Below are positions 44,798-56,077 of a stretch of 64,000 nt of DNA, one piece after another. Position 1 is the stretch's first letter; every line of letters begins with the position of its first letter. The DNA comes from Porphyra umbilicalis (Eukaryota > Rhodophyta > Bangiophyceae > Bangiales > Bangiaceae), in NCBI GenBank assembly GCA_002049455.2, contig KV918801.1, positions 248,001 through 312,000 of the forward strand, in the 5' to 3' direction. A model generated the notes under the pieces. The model saw only the letters and a list, made by a program, of their open reading frames with translations, was not told where the DNA came from and did no database searches. Position numbers and translations under genes: made by a program.

Positions 44798-45388
44798 CTA
44801 CGGCACGGTCGGGATCTTGAACGGGGAGTTGTCAAACGGCGCCAACTGGTTGGGTCCGAAGGCAGCACGCCGCCGCACGCGGGTGACCCCGCAGTCGCCG
44901 GGTTGGCCCAGCCTTGAAACCAGGTTCCAGGCCGTCTGCGACCCTTCGTGCACCTCCCCTGCTGCCAGCGGAGCAGGGGGACCGCGAGTCGACGGGTGCA
45001 AGCGACTGTCAATGCAGTCGGCGTCCGGCACTCCCGCGGCGGCGGCCGCGGCGCCGGGAGCTTGGACCGGCTCCGTCGACGGCGGAATGGGCGGCGGAAG
45101 GGCGGAGCCGATAGGGTCGACAACTTGCGACTCGGGTAGATGGTGATGCAGCTGCGGCTGCTGAACGACAGCGGCTTGGGCTTCGGCGGCGGCAGCGGCT
45201 CGGGCTTCGGCGGCGGCAGCGGCAAGCTGCTCACGCCGCGTTGCAGCAGACGGCAGCGCCTCCGCCACCGCCGCCGCGTGCTCGTCGTCGAGACGCTGCT
45301 GATTGGCCTCCCAGGCGGCTAGTGACTCAGCTCTCGTCGGCAACACCGACATGCGCGCGGCGCCACGGCTACGCCGATGGCCCACCAT
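44798..45388 (-). CDS. small Ala/Glu-rich protein upstream of the accessory gene
   Basis: This frame ends 24 bp before the ATG of the 742-aa gene on the same strand. The ATG at 45388 gives 196 aa; an earlier in-frame ATG at 45577 would add 63 residues. The N-terminal part is a helical Ala/Glu/Gln stretch (LAAWEANQQRLDDEHAAAVA), and the C-terminal half ends RRRAAFGPNQLAPFDNSPFK. It could be a separate gene or a 5' exon of the 742-aa gene. No family recognised. Confidence 0.45.
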   Translation of the reverse strand: MVGHRRSRGAARMSVLPTRAESLAAWEANQQRLDDEHAAAVAEALPSAATRREQLAAAAAEARAAAAAEAQAAVVQQPQLHHHLPESQVVDPIGSALPPPIPPSTEPVQAPGAAAAAAGVPDADCIDSRLHPSTRGPPAPLAAGEVHEGSQTAWNLVSRLGQPGDCGVTRVRRRAAFGPNQLAPFDNSPFKIPTVP

Positions 45389-45577
45389 GGCGAGCAGCCG
45401 CGTAGGCGGGGGGGTGCAACAGGGCGAGCGAGCGTGGGTGTCGATACAGAGAGGGGGACCAGGACCGAAAAGAGGGGGTAGGAAGCGGCGCCGCAGCATC
45501 GAGTCAGAAGCGGCTCTGGGTTGTGGTGGACAAGAAAAAGCACAGCCCGCCGCGTCCGGCCCTCGCTTAAAAACCAT

Positions 45578-47683
45578 AACGCGGGTTCAGGCCAGCGGCT
45601 GAGGCCTCTGAGAACGACCCTCCAATGGGCACTGTGGGCAGACCGTCATAGATAGTGGGCCACGGGGCGGCTAGGAGGGCATTCAATGGGGGGCACCGCG
45701 CCCGCACCCCCGAGCCCAGAAAAACAGGGTGCCCCCAAGAGGACCTCGTAGGGGGGGGGGGGCGGACAAGGCGGGAAAATCCGCAGGCGGTCCTGGCTCG
45801 GGCGTTACGGGCAGGCGGGGCCAGGAGCGCCAGTGCACGGGGGGGAAAAGCGCGCGCAAAAACACGACGCGGGAAGCAAGGCAATGCAAACGTCAATCGT
45901 GGGGGCGTCAGAAGGGGGTGGCCTGAGACGCCAAGGGCGCGGAAAAAAGTGCGCGCATTGACCCGAGGAGGAACGCGTCGGGGGCAGCCCGCGGTGGCGG
46001 GAGAAAAACGAAGGGCAACCGGCGGCACCGGATCAAAAAGAGGCTGTGGCAAGGTACCTGTGAGAGGGCCTTGGTAGAGCCGCCAGAAAGTCCGGCCGGA
46101 AACGGGTGCCGCCAACAACGCCGCTGGGGAGGAGGGGTAGGGCAGGCCCACAGCCCGTCCAGCAAGAGAAGGCCGGAAAAAGCTAAGGGAGTGTACAGGA
46201 CGACTGCAAGCACCCTCCGGAACGGCTCAAGGCCACAGGGTTCGGCTTGTCTGTGGTGTTAACTTGCAGGGGGGGGCGGGTTGAAAACTGGGCACCAAGA
46301 GGCTGGCGGAAAGGGCCACTCGACAACCAGCAGGGAGGGGGGAACTCAGCGTCGTGACCTGGGCAAGGATCGCTGGCAGCCTCTCAAGTGATGGTGGTGC
46401 CGTCGCGAGGCGCTGTCTCTGCACGCTGGCAATAAGGCGCGCAAGTGAGCGGCGCGCCATCAATTGATCGAGGAGGTGCTCGCCAGAAGTCAATAATATA
46501 TTGTATTTTGTCAAAGAAATACTATCTTTTTGCCAACTCAAGTCGCCACGACAGAGATTTGAGACTCGATTCGAGGCTTTCTGCCTGCGTCACTGGACTT
46601 GTGTGCAGCTTCCTGTCGAATGACACACTTTTTTGGACGAAAACTTGCGGGCTGCAGTCAATCGATCGATCGAATGCAGCGCGCTCTGGCAGCCTTTGAG
46701 CATGAGGCGAGTTGACAGTCACAGCGCAGACGACCCCAGTCCTTCCCATCCGCTTTTCTGTGGATACAGACTGCCGTTGTCTCGCACCTGGCGTCCCATG
46801 TGGTGCCCCGGCCGTGTCGCGTCACGACATGTTGACGTCGAACGACCGTCTCTGGCGCTCGTCTCATTGAGTATCCTGCGTCTCACGACACACATCGCTG
46901 CCATTGGTGATCCTTTGGTTCGGCGGGAGAAACAAGGGGCCCCTTTCCCCTATGTGCAGTGGCCAGCTTCAGAGCCGCGTGGTCTCCCCTCCTGGTTGGT
47001 ACCATGGCCCACGCAAGAAGGACGCTTGCGTTCATCCAGTCGTGGCGGCTCATCCAGTATCGGTACGTCAAGGTTGATGACAGTGCATGGGGGACACCTC
47101 GCCGCCGCTTAAGTTGTGTGGTGGGGAAGGGGCCACTGGCGGTCAGCGTTTTGGCCGGCACCAGCCGCCTTCTCTTTTGGTGATTCTGTGCGAAATGCAC
47201 GTCCGTATCCGGTTTTCAGTCTTCAGGACACTCGCGCGCTGGCTCGCCACAATCCGCTGAGGCAGTGGGCTTTGGGGCCTGATGCACATCGCTCACTCAG
47301 TAGCCTTACAATCACGTACCGTCATCCTATGCTTTGCGTCGCTCGGACCGGACGAGCAGACTCTCTCCGCCTTGTTTCCTTTGCCACAGCGCCGATTCTT
47401 CGCTCGACGTCGGCGTCCAGGGTCACACGTGACTCCCTTTGCCTGGCTCTGTGACGGTAAGCGCCGACTGGTGTGTTCCCTACCCCCCCTGGGCGGCGGG
47501 CTGCTCGGTGGACGGTGGGAGAGGGCAGCAGCGAGTGGAGTGGCCTGCTCTTCCACACATCTTGAAGCCCTGTACTAATGCCCGCAAGGTGTTTTCTTTT
47601 GTGCATCTCGGTTCACCCCGTGCTTTTTGTTTTCCTTTTTCTGTCTGTCAGTGCGATACGGCATCCCTTACACCCAAGGCGAC
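45578..47683. other. divergent intergenic region of the CACTA-like element
   Basis: Probably holds both promoters. It contains one AT-rich island (46490-46530, aataatatattgtattttgt) and a short gatcgatcgat tract. Frames here have no motif. Confidence 0.4.
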
Positions 47684-47718
47684 ATGTCTGACGTTCCCCC
47701 CGCTCGCCCGCTTCGTGT

Positions 47719-49494
47719 GTGCGACTGCGATTCGAGGAAGAGTTCCTCGCGGGGCTCCGCCGCCATCAGTATGGCGTGCATGACGGTGTTGTTGGCCACC
47801 ACACCCAACTGCCTCGGCGTCGGCCTCGAGAGGCCGCAACAAACGGCCACAACTCGGACGGGGACGATGGACCTGGGGACGGCCACCGTGGTGCTGGGAC
47901 TGCGGCATCTGCTCGCAGGCGCGGGGGCAGTCGGGGTGATGCGGCGGCGGACGGATACGTGGCCGACAGCGAGTCGGACTCGCCGTCTGGGCGGGCTACG
48001 CCGCCGTGCACGTCCCATTCGGAGACGACCAGCGACAGCGCGGTGCAGTCGCAGCTCCGAACGCTGTTGGAGCTTACGCGAATTCTCGTGCCCGAAAGTG
48101 ATGGCGGTAGCGCCGCCGCTAATGCCGTTCCCGAGTACCTGTACTCATCCGTGGGGCTCCACGTGCGGGCTTTGTACGAGGCCCTAGGCGACGCGCAGCG
48201 CGCTGAGCACCTCGTGCACCGGCGCAAACGCGCAAAGCCTGGCCAATTCAACACGGTGCGGTTGCGCGCGCTGCAGCGCGTTGTACTACAAGTGGGCGGG
48301 GCAGGCCTCTCTGAGAGGGACCAGGCGTTCTTATACGACTTTTTGGACGTCTGGGATGGCACCAAGGCTGGTATGGCGGAGGATGCTTGCCACCACAAGA
48401 CCCTGCGGTACCACTTTCCGTCGGTAAAGGCCTTTCGTAACGCTCTGCGAGATGACCTAGATGACGCTGCGCTGAACGCCGGATGGAACAAGGTCCAGTT
48501 GGTAGAGGGTGGTGTCGCCTATGAGGCCTTCCGTGATGTCCTGCAAGTGATTCGGGGGCTCCTAAAGAGGAAGGGAGACAACATGCAGCTGTCGAGCGGG
48601 GTGTCGGGGCCGGCGCCACCAAGAGACAAGCGTGAGACACCAATGGACGGCGACGCATTCAAGTTGTGCGATGTGCTCGTGATGAAAAACCGCGAGGAGC
48701 TCGCTTGTGTCCTCGGCCTGCACGTGTTTTCAGACAGCAGCCAGCTGTCGTGGTCTGGAGCTACGTTGTGGTTGTTTTCACTGCAGTTTCCGTTCGTATT
48801 GCTCAGCAGTATGCTGCGCGGTCACTTGCACCCTGGACACACGTTTCTTACTCGACTCCTGTTCCGCGTTCCTTGCACTCTTCTTTCTGGTGTGATTGGA
48901 TGTCTGTACTCAGCACACAAGCTGTACCCCGTGCGCGTGCGTCTCGTGAACGATTTTTCGCGCACCGTCGAATGGGTCACAGTCGCATATATCCCCGTCG
49001 TGCAGAAGCTCCCAGAGCCCGCGGCGGACGAGCGAGCGCGCATTAGGCGGTGCGGCATCCTGCAGCGCGTGCTCTACACAGCCTTCACGAATGTCATCGG
49101 CCGCAGCCACATTGGCTTCCATGTGCGCGTCAAGGACCACAAAGCGCTGGCTTTCCCTCGTATTCTTTTGTACATCTGTGACCAGCCGTATGAGCGGGCG
49201 GTGCTCAATTTGAGAGGTGGCCAGTGTGCACACCCGTGCACGTCTTGCATGGCCAAGATTGATGTGATTGGGGCGCCGCAGGCGCTCAATGGCGCGGATC
49301 GTAGCGTTATCAACACTCTAACCAATCAGGTTGAGCTCTACGAGCACACGAGGCGTCAACGACAGCGCCGGAGGCGCTTGGCGCTTGGGGCGCTCGACTC
49401 AACCTCTGGCGGTGTGCCGGGGCTTGCTGCCATGGCCGGCCTCGGCACTGCCCCGCACATGCTCTACAACATGATTGGGTTCGATGTATTACAC
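47719..49494 (+). CDS. CACTA/Plavaka-like transposase, first large exon
   Basis: The N-terminus is charged and disordered. From about 48060 there is a folded part (LTRILVPESD, LYSSVGLHVRALYEALGDAQ, LRYHFPSVKAFRNAL). The region FSDSSQL...YPVRVRLVNDFS..VEWVTVAYIPVV, then RRCGILQRVLYTAF, VKDHKALAFPRILLYICDQP and GGQCAHPCTSCMAKID, follows the order seen in Plavaka/CACTA-type transposases, where a 'decides price/report' segment precedes a Cys-rich NRCPKC motif. 47719 is GTG; a likely real start is the ATG at 47684 in another frame (PPARPLRVCDCDS), so a 5' splice or shift is missing. At 49494/49495 the frame meets a consensus donor, CAC|GTATGT. Confidence 0.65.
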
Positions 49495-49628
49495 GTATGT
49501 TCCACGTCTGCCTCTTGAGCGCTGCTCCTACCGTTTTCCTGTACTTTGGTCTGCAGCACCTTCTAACTGCCTTCTTCACTATCTCGCCTGCGTGTTTCAT
49601 GAGTCGCTCAACGATGTCCGTCTCGCAG
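49495..49628 (+). other. spliceosomal intron in the transposase
   Basis: The 134-nt intron begins GTATGT and ends CTCGCAG. Splicing joins FDVLH to VLYLGVTRMLVHQ in frame, whereas reading through stops at 49518. Confidence 0.65.
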
Positions 49629-49677
49629 GTATTATATCTCGGCGTGACACGCATGCTTGTCCACCAGGCCCTACCAT
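49629..49677 (+). CDS. CACTA/Plavaka-like transposase, small exon
   Basis: Encodes VLYLGVTRMLVHQALPY, followed by a donor-like GTATAT. The next plausible acceptor is ggccag at 50551-50556, giving a second intron of about 880 nt whose interior (49680-50550) shows no coding signal. Confidence 0.5.
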
Positions 49678-50556
49678 ACGTATATTGTGAGTAGGTGTTT
49701 TTGCAGGTGTAAGTGTCTGAACTCCCATACCCGTAGGCAGCAAAGCGGCTGCCACCCACACCCAAATCAACAATTGAGTAGGTAGCCGTGGGTATCTATC
49801 AATTACGACCGACAGCGGAGTTAAAGCAGAAGAGCGCGCATTTCGAATGCATTATGTTGTTTCACCTCCGCTAAGTACCAGTTGATCTTTGGACTGGACT
49901 TGATACTGCAACGGTTCTGTTGGATGGATTCTCCGAACGTGGTGTGCTCGCGAAGGGCGCCGATAGAATTCTCGCGCGAGCCGTTGACACGCCGCAAACA
50001 GGATGATCACGTGACGGAACGGATCCGACATGCTCGGAAAATAGCGCTGGCGCTGCTAAGGTCGGCAGCTGTTCCAAGTCAATCATTTCGAATTGATTGT
50101 ACCGTGTTTTTAAGTATTTCGTATTGATACACGTGAAGTTATACGTCCAGCACTTGTGCTTGAATTCAACGATTTGTATATACCGTACCCGAAGCTGAAA
50201 ACGATACTTATGACAGGGCCTGTTGTCCACAGACTCGTCCGAGTCTTTCCGTATTTGTGCAACGGGAAGAAGCCCCCGGCGGGATCGGGATCGGCCACGC
50301 GCCGCACCACTTTTTGGCGGCTGCTCAGTCTTAGCCGGCGGAGCAAGGCTTGCCGCACTCCTCCTGGGTACGTCACCACTTCCGCTGCGGCACTAGTCTC
50401 CACCCCTGCGTGTGTGTAGTTTATGCATTCGCGTTGCGCTGTTCACTGGTGCAGCAGCGAGGTCTGACGCTCTACTTCTCGTTCACTGGCGGCGCCTGAC
50501 GTTTCCTGTTGATGTGTGCACGTTTTTCTGCTCTTGTTTGTCATCCGCTTGGCCAG

Positions 50557-51342
50557 CTATATTGTGCGAGCGAGCGAAAGCAGGCGGTGTTCACCGGCAA
50601 GCAGCAAAGGGACGGTGTCGCCATTTTGGCGTTCATTGTCGCCGGTCTATTCGGCCCCCTCGGCGACGAGGATGCTTACGGGGCGTTTGCAGGGGAGCAA
50701 GACGCAGAGCACGCTCTGGCCGCGGCGTATGCGGACGCCGCCGGATACGATGCAGATTCCGACGACGAGGCTGCCAAAGTCTCCAAGAACTTTGTGTTCG
50801 ACTGGGGGGCGTACCGCAGCGTGTGGGGGGACACACCCGTCCACGTCGCGGTGACGTCCATGTTCGCCGAATATGCCGTTCTGTACGCCCGCATCGCCAG
50901 GCGGACGACCTCGGCCGTACCCCCCCCGATGACTAAAGCGGAGGGGCTCGAGATTGGGGAGCAGGCCAAGCGGTTTGTCAACACTTTTGTGACGCCGATT
51001 CTGGGGCACATCGCGTCCGTTAAGATCCACAAGCTCCTTTGTCACGTTGCTGAGACGGTGAAATGGCACGGTAACTTGCAGAACTGCAACACCGCCGCCA
51101 ACGAGAGCGAGCACAAGGCCGACAAACCCCACTACGACCGCACGAGCAAGGACGCGCGTACATTTACGCGCCAGCTAGTGCGACACGCACACGGCACGCG
51201 GGGCATCCTCGCCCGCCACGCCAAGGAGGACGAGGCCGCCACCACCGCGTGGCAAGGCGAGCTGGCCCGGCGTGCGGAGGCGGCGACTGCTGGTTCTGCT
51301 ACAGCAAGTCCAAGGACGCGAGGGCAAGAGCCAGTTCCGTAA
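50557..51342 (+). CDS. CACTA/Plavaka-like transposase, middle exon
   Basis: Encodes a helical region (VFTGKQQRDGVAILAFIVAG) and then the family-like motif IHKLLCHVAETVKWHGNLQN followed by NTAANESEHKADKPHYDRT, resembling the conserved H...H..NTSxNExxHK block of this transposase group. It ends in a different frame from the C-terminal segment; the break lies between 51290 and 51437, where either an intron (donor gtaagg at about 51339) or a frameshift plus a TAG is required. Confidence 0.62.
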   Translation, partial: LYCASERKQAVFTGKQQRDGVAILAFIVAGLFGPLGDEDAYGAFAGEQDAEHALAAAYADAAGYDADSDDEAAKVSKNFVFDWGAYRSVWGDTPVHVAVTSMFAEYAVLYARIARRTTSAVPPPMTKAEGLEIGEQAKRFVNTFVTPILGHIASVKIHKLLCHVAETVKWHGNLQNCNTAANESEHKADKPHYDRTSKDARTFTRQLVRHAHGTRGILARHAKEDEAATTAWQGELARRAEAATAGSATASPRTRGQEPVP

Positions 51343-51436
51343 GGAGGACGAGTAGTGGGGCGACGCTCACCACAACAACGACCGAGGTGGACCGCGCGCG
51401 GAAGCAGAAGAGGCGTATGTATATAACGTCGGCAAG

Positions 51437-51997
51437 GTGCTCGTTGCAGACTTGGCGAGGCGCCCAGACTTGGCTAACGTCGGAGCTCTGTTGAAGATGG
51501 CCGCACACCGCCAAGTGCGGGTCTCGACGCGCACACCAATACAAGCAAGATTCGACTGCGGCACTCGGGTAGGCCAGCAGCTGCGCGCGGCGGAGGAGTA
51601 CCTCGGAGCGCCCTGGTACGACACCGTGCTGTACAACCCCGGTGGTGATGACTCGAAGCTGTGCATTGGAGAGATCCGTGCCATCGTACGAGGGCCCAAG
51701 GGCGATGCCTTGGTGCTCGTAACGATGGAGGATGTGCCGGCCGAGCCATTGTGTCCATTTGTCGCCCGTGGCTGCATCCGCCTGAATTGGCACGTCGCGG
51801 AAAACGCGACAGAGGTGACGCTACGACTCGTGCCTGTACGGCACGTTCGGCGCCTTGCTTTCGTGGTCCCAGACTTTGCGGACCTGGCCGCCCGCCAAGG
51901 GATTGATGCGGACGTCCCAAGTATGGATAGTCCGCTCCAGGATCGCCTCGATATGCGTTTTTTTCTTAACGTTTTTTTTCCATGGGATGCGAAGTAA
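51437..51997 (+). CDS. CACTA/Plavaka-like transposase, C-terminal domain
   Basis: The 186 codons end FFLNVFFPWDAK. The sequence W-Y-D-T-V-L, then LCIGEIRAIVRGPKGDALVL, then FVARGCIRLNWHV and RRLAFVVPDFADLA is the typical C-terminal beta-rich domain of large algal/fungal CACTA-like transposases (family knowledge). Coding continues upstream in frame (AYVYNVGKVLVADL), so the exon probably starts before 51437. Confidence 0.65.
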   Translation: MLVADLARRPDLANVGALLKMAAHRQVRVSTRTPIQARFDCGTRVGQQLRAAEEYLGAPWYDTVLYNPGGDDSKLCIGEIRAIVRGPKGDALVLVTMEDVPAEPLCPFVARGCIRLNWHVAENATEVTLRLVPVRHVRRLAFVVPDFADLAARQGIDADVPSMDSPLQDRLDMRFFLNVFFPWDAK

Positions 51998-52974
51998 ACA
52001 CCCGGTGTCATACAGTGCCGCTCGCGCCCCTCTCGTTGACAAGGCGCCTCCCACCACCCTCAGATGGCCGTCCGTGCGCCTCTCTCCAATGCGTGCCTTG
52101 CACCACCCTCATGCACCACCCTCATGCACCACCCTCATCCCCAGAACCACTGCGTTTCCCCCCCGCGCCGCCCGTGGTGCCGCCGCCGCCACCGCCACCG
52201 CACCACCCACCGCCCCGCCGCGGCGACTCCGCCCCTCCCCGTCAGCCGACATGCTGCGGTGGCAGCCGCTTGACGTGCGTCCGCCATCCGACCGCGTGGG
52301 TCACGTCGAGCACCTCGGCGGCGACCGGAGGGCGTCCCCTCCTCGCGACAGACAAGTGCCAAATGGAGACGACGGGCCCGACGGTCGGGTCAAAGCGCCG
52401 GTCCGACAAGTCGTGCGCCAATCGTCAAGCCAGTAGTGCACGCCCTAAAGACCGCATAGACGATGGCGCATGCGGGGGGGTGATGGGAATCAGATGGCCC
52501 CCAGGGTGGTGGAGGGGGCGAGTGGCTCTGCCTCCGTAGGTCCGATGGCCACCGCTCCCGTGGCGCTGCCACGACGGCCACACACCGCGGCAGAGACTGC
52601 TTCGATGACGGCCGTCGCTGCCGCGATGGCTGCCGCGACGCGCACCGATGCCGCGACGCGCACCGATGCTGCGACGGTCGCTCTCGAGGCGTCTACTTCC
52701 TCTACCGCGGTGTAACACGCCCGCCTCGGCAGGCCAGAGAGCGAGCAGCGTCCTGCGGGACCAGGTTGGGGTGTCCGTGTTGGTGCGAATTCGGGCCGTT
52801 TCCGGCCTGGCCCAGTGGCCACAGTAAGCCGCGGTCAACAGCAAGGACGACATTTACAAGCCATGTGCTGGCCGAATGAAACAACGAGACACCTCCGCGG
52901 TCGCGGAAGAGGAGGAAAAGAAACGGTTCTGCGGCTCATTTCGACTGCAAGGCCCAGCCCCGGGTGAGGCCCAA
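51998..52974. other. 3' flank of the CACTA-like transposase gene
   Basis: Contains accaccctcatg triplication at 52100-52136 and the duplicated phrase gccgcgacgcgcaccgatgc at about 52632-52670. No gene supported. Confidence 0.4.
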
Positions 52975-53090
52975 AAGCCCATCCAAAGTGAGTTTGGATG
53001 GGAAATGGGACGGCGCCCACAGCCCCTAACATCGCCCATCCAAAATGCGTTTGGATGGGGGATGGGCTTGGATGGGGATGGATGGGCTGT
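52975..53090. repeat. subterminal GGATGGGC repeats, right end
   Basis: Seven or more copies of cccatccaaa / ttggatggg, the same motif as at 42390-42520. It marks the right border of the large element. Confidence 0.7.
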
Positions 53091-53586
53091 GCGGGGAGCC
53101 GTGACGATGTGACGGGAACGCCCGCCCCGCGCGCCGACCCGCACCGCGGCACGCAACCGTAGGGCCGGCCGGAAGCGACCGCCCCGTCACCCCCATCGGC
53201 GCGGGCGCTTGGCCGGCGCGACCGCATGGTGGGGGGGGGCGGGGGACGTCCACGGGCATCGGTTTTTCTTTTTTTTCGGCGACGCGCCCCCCGCGCGCGT
53301 CGGTGCGGAGACACGCCGCGCCGCGTCGCGGCGGGGTGCATGGATGCCACCGCTGCCGGTGGGAGGGGGCGAGGGTGGCGACCCGGTGGTCATCCCCGCC
53401 GCGCGGCGGCGTGCGGATGACTGGTGGGCGGGGCGGGCGGGCGGGCAGGCGGGCGGGCGGGCGGCGCTTGGCCGCCGCCTCGAGGCGCGCGGCGGCGGCG
53501 GCATGCCGGCAACGGGGTGGTCGCGGCGGCGCCGGTAGTCACTACCGGCGCCGCGGTGGCAGCGAGGACCCGCGTCGGGCGGGGCC

Positions 53587-54537
53587 GTGCCGGCAGTGCG
53601 GGTGCCACAATCGCGGTCGTCGGCAATGGCGGCGGCGGGGGCGGCGGCGGGGCGGCGGCGGGGAGGCGGCGGCGGTACAAGGAGCGTGGCCTCTGCTGCC
53701 CATCGGCGCGTCTCCCCTCCTCAGCACCCCCAACCGCGACCCGCACACCCCGCCCACGCACATCCACACGCACTCGTATATCCACCCACTGGCGGCCGCC
53801 ACCGGTGCAAGTACCCCCCCTCCTCCTCCACCTTGGCTTTCAAGCAGCGCCTTGTGGCCGCCGCCGCCGTTGCCCTGACCGCGTCGGCCACTATCGCGTC
53901 GGCCACCAACCTTCCAAACACGGCCGTCCGCACCGGCGTCGGCGCCAAGTGCAACGCGCGTGGCAAGTGCGACGCGGGCCTCGTCTATGAGCACAATCGG
54001 TGCGTCAAGGAGAACGTGCCCGCCGGCGACAAGTGCGGCGGGCCCGTCAAGTGCTACCACGACGCGTCCTGCGTCAAGGGCACCTGCCTCAAGTATGTGT
54101 GCGCGGGGACGCGCTGCGGCAAACACACAAAGAACCAGTGCTATGGCGACGCCTCGTGCGTCAAGAGGACGTGCCTCACCTATGTGGCCGCGGGGCCGTG
54201 CTATGGGGAACACACAAACAACGAGTGCCATGGCGACGCATCGTGCGTCATGGGGACGTGCCTCGCGTATGTGACCGCGGGGACCCGCTGCGGGGAGCAC
54301 ACGGAGAACCAGTGCTATGGCGACGCGTCGTGCGTCAAGGGGACGTGCCTCAAGTTTGTTGCCGCTGGGAAGCGCTGCGGGGTGCACACGGACAACCAGT
54401 GCTACGGCAACGCCAGCTGCGTCGGCGGCAAGTGCGCCACGTTTGTCGGCGTTGGAAAAAAGTGCGGCGCCAACCGCAACACGCAGTGCTTTACGGGTCT
54501 GGTGTGCGAGCACGGCAGGTGCCGCCGCTCGCACTAG
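53587..54537 (+). CDS. secreted protein with 29-residue cysteine-rich repeats
   Basis: The well-supported part runs from about 53830 to the TAG at 54535-54537. A hydrophobic signal-like segment (FKQRLVAAAAVALTASATIA) precedes the repeats. At least five units of 87 bp encode the pattern RCG.HT.NQCYGDASCVKG.C, each with four Cys at fixed spacing, flanked by shorter Cys motifs (KCNARGKCDAGLVYEHNRC and QCFTGLVCEHGRCRRSH). Pattern and spacing recall Dickkopf/EB-type small disulfide modules. The unit identity (NQCYGDASCVKGTC nearly unchanged) suggests recent expansion. The frame upstream of the signal segment is Arg/Pro/Gly noise from CCG repeats, so the true start is uncertain; an upstream short exon is likely, since no ATG lies directly before the signal. 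Role unknown; adhesion or cell-wall/extracellular matrix would fit. Confidence 0.75.
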   Translation: MPAVRVPQSRSSAMAAAGAAAGRRRGGGGGTRSVASAAHRRVSPPQHPQPRPAHPAHAHPHALVYPPTGGRHRCKYPPSSSTLAFKQRLVAAAAVALTASATIASATNLPNTAVRTGVGAKCNARGKCDAGLVYEHNRCVKENVPAGDKCGGPVKCYHDASCVKGTCLKYVCAGTRCGKHTKNQCYGDASCVKRTCLTYVAAGPCYGEHTNNECHGDASCVMGTCLAYVTAGTRCGEHTENQCYGDASCVKGTCLKFVAAGKRCGVHTDNQCYGNASCVGGKCATFVGVGKKCGANRNTQCFTGLVCEHGRCRRSH

Positions 54538-54540
54538 AGG

Positions 54541-56077
54541 CGCCTCGGCCGGCGGCAGGGAGCAAGGGGAGCGTAGAGTCGGACCCGACGTGGGGAAGGC
54601 GGTGATCGACGCCGCATCCGCCGCAACTGCAGACGGGGGGTGACCCCGCGCCGGTACGCAACGGTAACTGGTGCGTGGCGCCCTTTGTGCGTGAGCGACG
54701 AGCATTGTTTTGGGTGTTTTTGTGGTCTGGTGGCACTGCGTGTGGTCGGCAGGCGGGCGCGTGCGTACCTCGCTTTCGGACACTTAGAGCGGTACCAACA
54801 ACGTTCCGCATCCACAAAATATGGGCCCACGTGTCCAACGTGGCCCCACGTGGCGCTCTATGTGGAAAAACGCAGCCTGAGTGATCACCGACAACGTCAG
54901 AGAGCCGGATCTGTCCACAAAGGCACCAGAAACGATTTAGAAGATTGGGATAAGTCCAACCGGATAACAGGCGGGGGGTACGGAAGCGTTCGCGAATGCC
55001 GGCGCGTTCTCCACATAGAAGGCCGATATGCGGATCCCGAGCGCACGTTCGCGACTGTGTCGAGAAGTTTGACATGAATCTGAGTGCTGTCATGGACGGA
55101 ACGAAGCCAAACGAAGCCAAACGACGCTCAATGATGACCGCGATCGTGGCCACGTGTGGCGTCGTTTGATCGCACGGCGTGATTTGATCCGGCGCGGGGG
55201 CCAGCGAGAGGTGACTGAATGACCGGTCACGCGCAGTATGACCAAGCCCAGGTCATCTATCATTTCGCGTGGGGCACGAATCTCGAACAGGTCGCTTTGT
55301 GCTGCCATGTGGCGGCTTCCTCGACCCCTGCCGAGTGTCTTCAACGGCCTCTATCTCGGTGGGTCACATTGAAAGCGTACGTTGCCTGACACCGCGTCTC
55401 GCGACGCCAAAAGAGAGACGTGGACGCACAAAACAGGTCGCATGCGCTGTGGGCCGCGCACCTTCGGAGTGGACCTGATATGACTGCGTCACGGCCCTCT
55501 GAGGACCGGTTGTGCTCAGCACACTGGGCTGTAACCACGCACGGATTATTTGCGGAGCCACGCCGCGCCACGCGTCATGTGGGCGTGCGATGCCGGGCCC
55601 CGCACTGTTGGCGGACCAGCCATCGGGTGCCTGGGGCCGGTGGTGATGCCTGCACCCCCACCAGCATGCCTGATTTGGGGGGGGGGGGCGGCAGCCGCAG
55701 CGTCTGGCGACTGTTTTTTATATGCCGTGCGCCGGGCCCGTCCGCATGACACGCACCGCAGCCGCCCACCGCCCCCCGCCCCCGCCCGCCGCCGCGCATT
55801 GCCGCCCACCGACCGACGTCGTTCCCACCGTCGTGCGCCACCGTCGTGCGCCACTGTCGTGCGCTATTGTCGTCACGCTCATCTTCTTTGCGGTAGCTCG
55901 ACGCGCACCGCCGCGCACCGCCGCCCACCGCCGCTCACCGCTGCCCACTGCCACCCACCGACCAACGTCGTGCCCACCGTCGTGCGCCATCGTCGTGCGC
56001 CACCGTCGTGCGCCACCGTCGTGACACCCATCTTTGTCGCAGTAGCATTTGCTCGGCCAACATGTGGCCGACAGGCC
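54541..56077. other. spacer with GTCGTGCGCCACC repeats
   Basis: No gene to 55700. From 55740 to 56030 a Pro/Arg-rich stretch contains repeated cgtcgtgcgccaccgtcgtg units (55826-55870, 55975-56020). It lies upstream of the Harbinger transposase and may be its 5' region. Confidence 0.5.

Larger units (their letters stand above)
42350..53100. mobile_element. large CACTA/Plavaka-like transposon (approximate limits)
   Basis: Both borders carry clusters of GGATGGG/CCCATCC subterminal motifs (42390-42520 and 52975-53090), as CACTA elements do. The extreme ends share a catcgtcac-like phrase in inverted orientation (about 42347 and 53100). Between them lie a plus-strand transposase and two minus-strand accessory genes, transcribed divergently from a 2-kb region (45.6-47.6 kb). 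Exact termini and target duplication could not be fixed by eye. Confidence 0.5.

Noticed and set aside
52100-52140. microsatellite accaccctcatg triplication as a regulatory array
   Set aside because: Only three units; too little to call.
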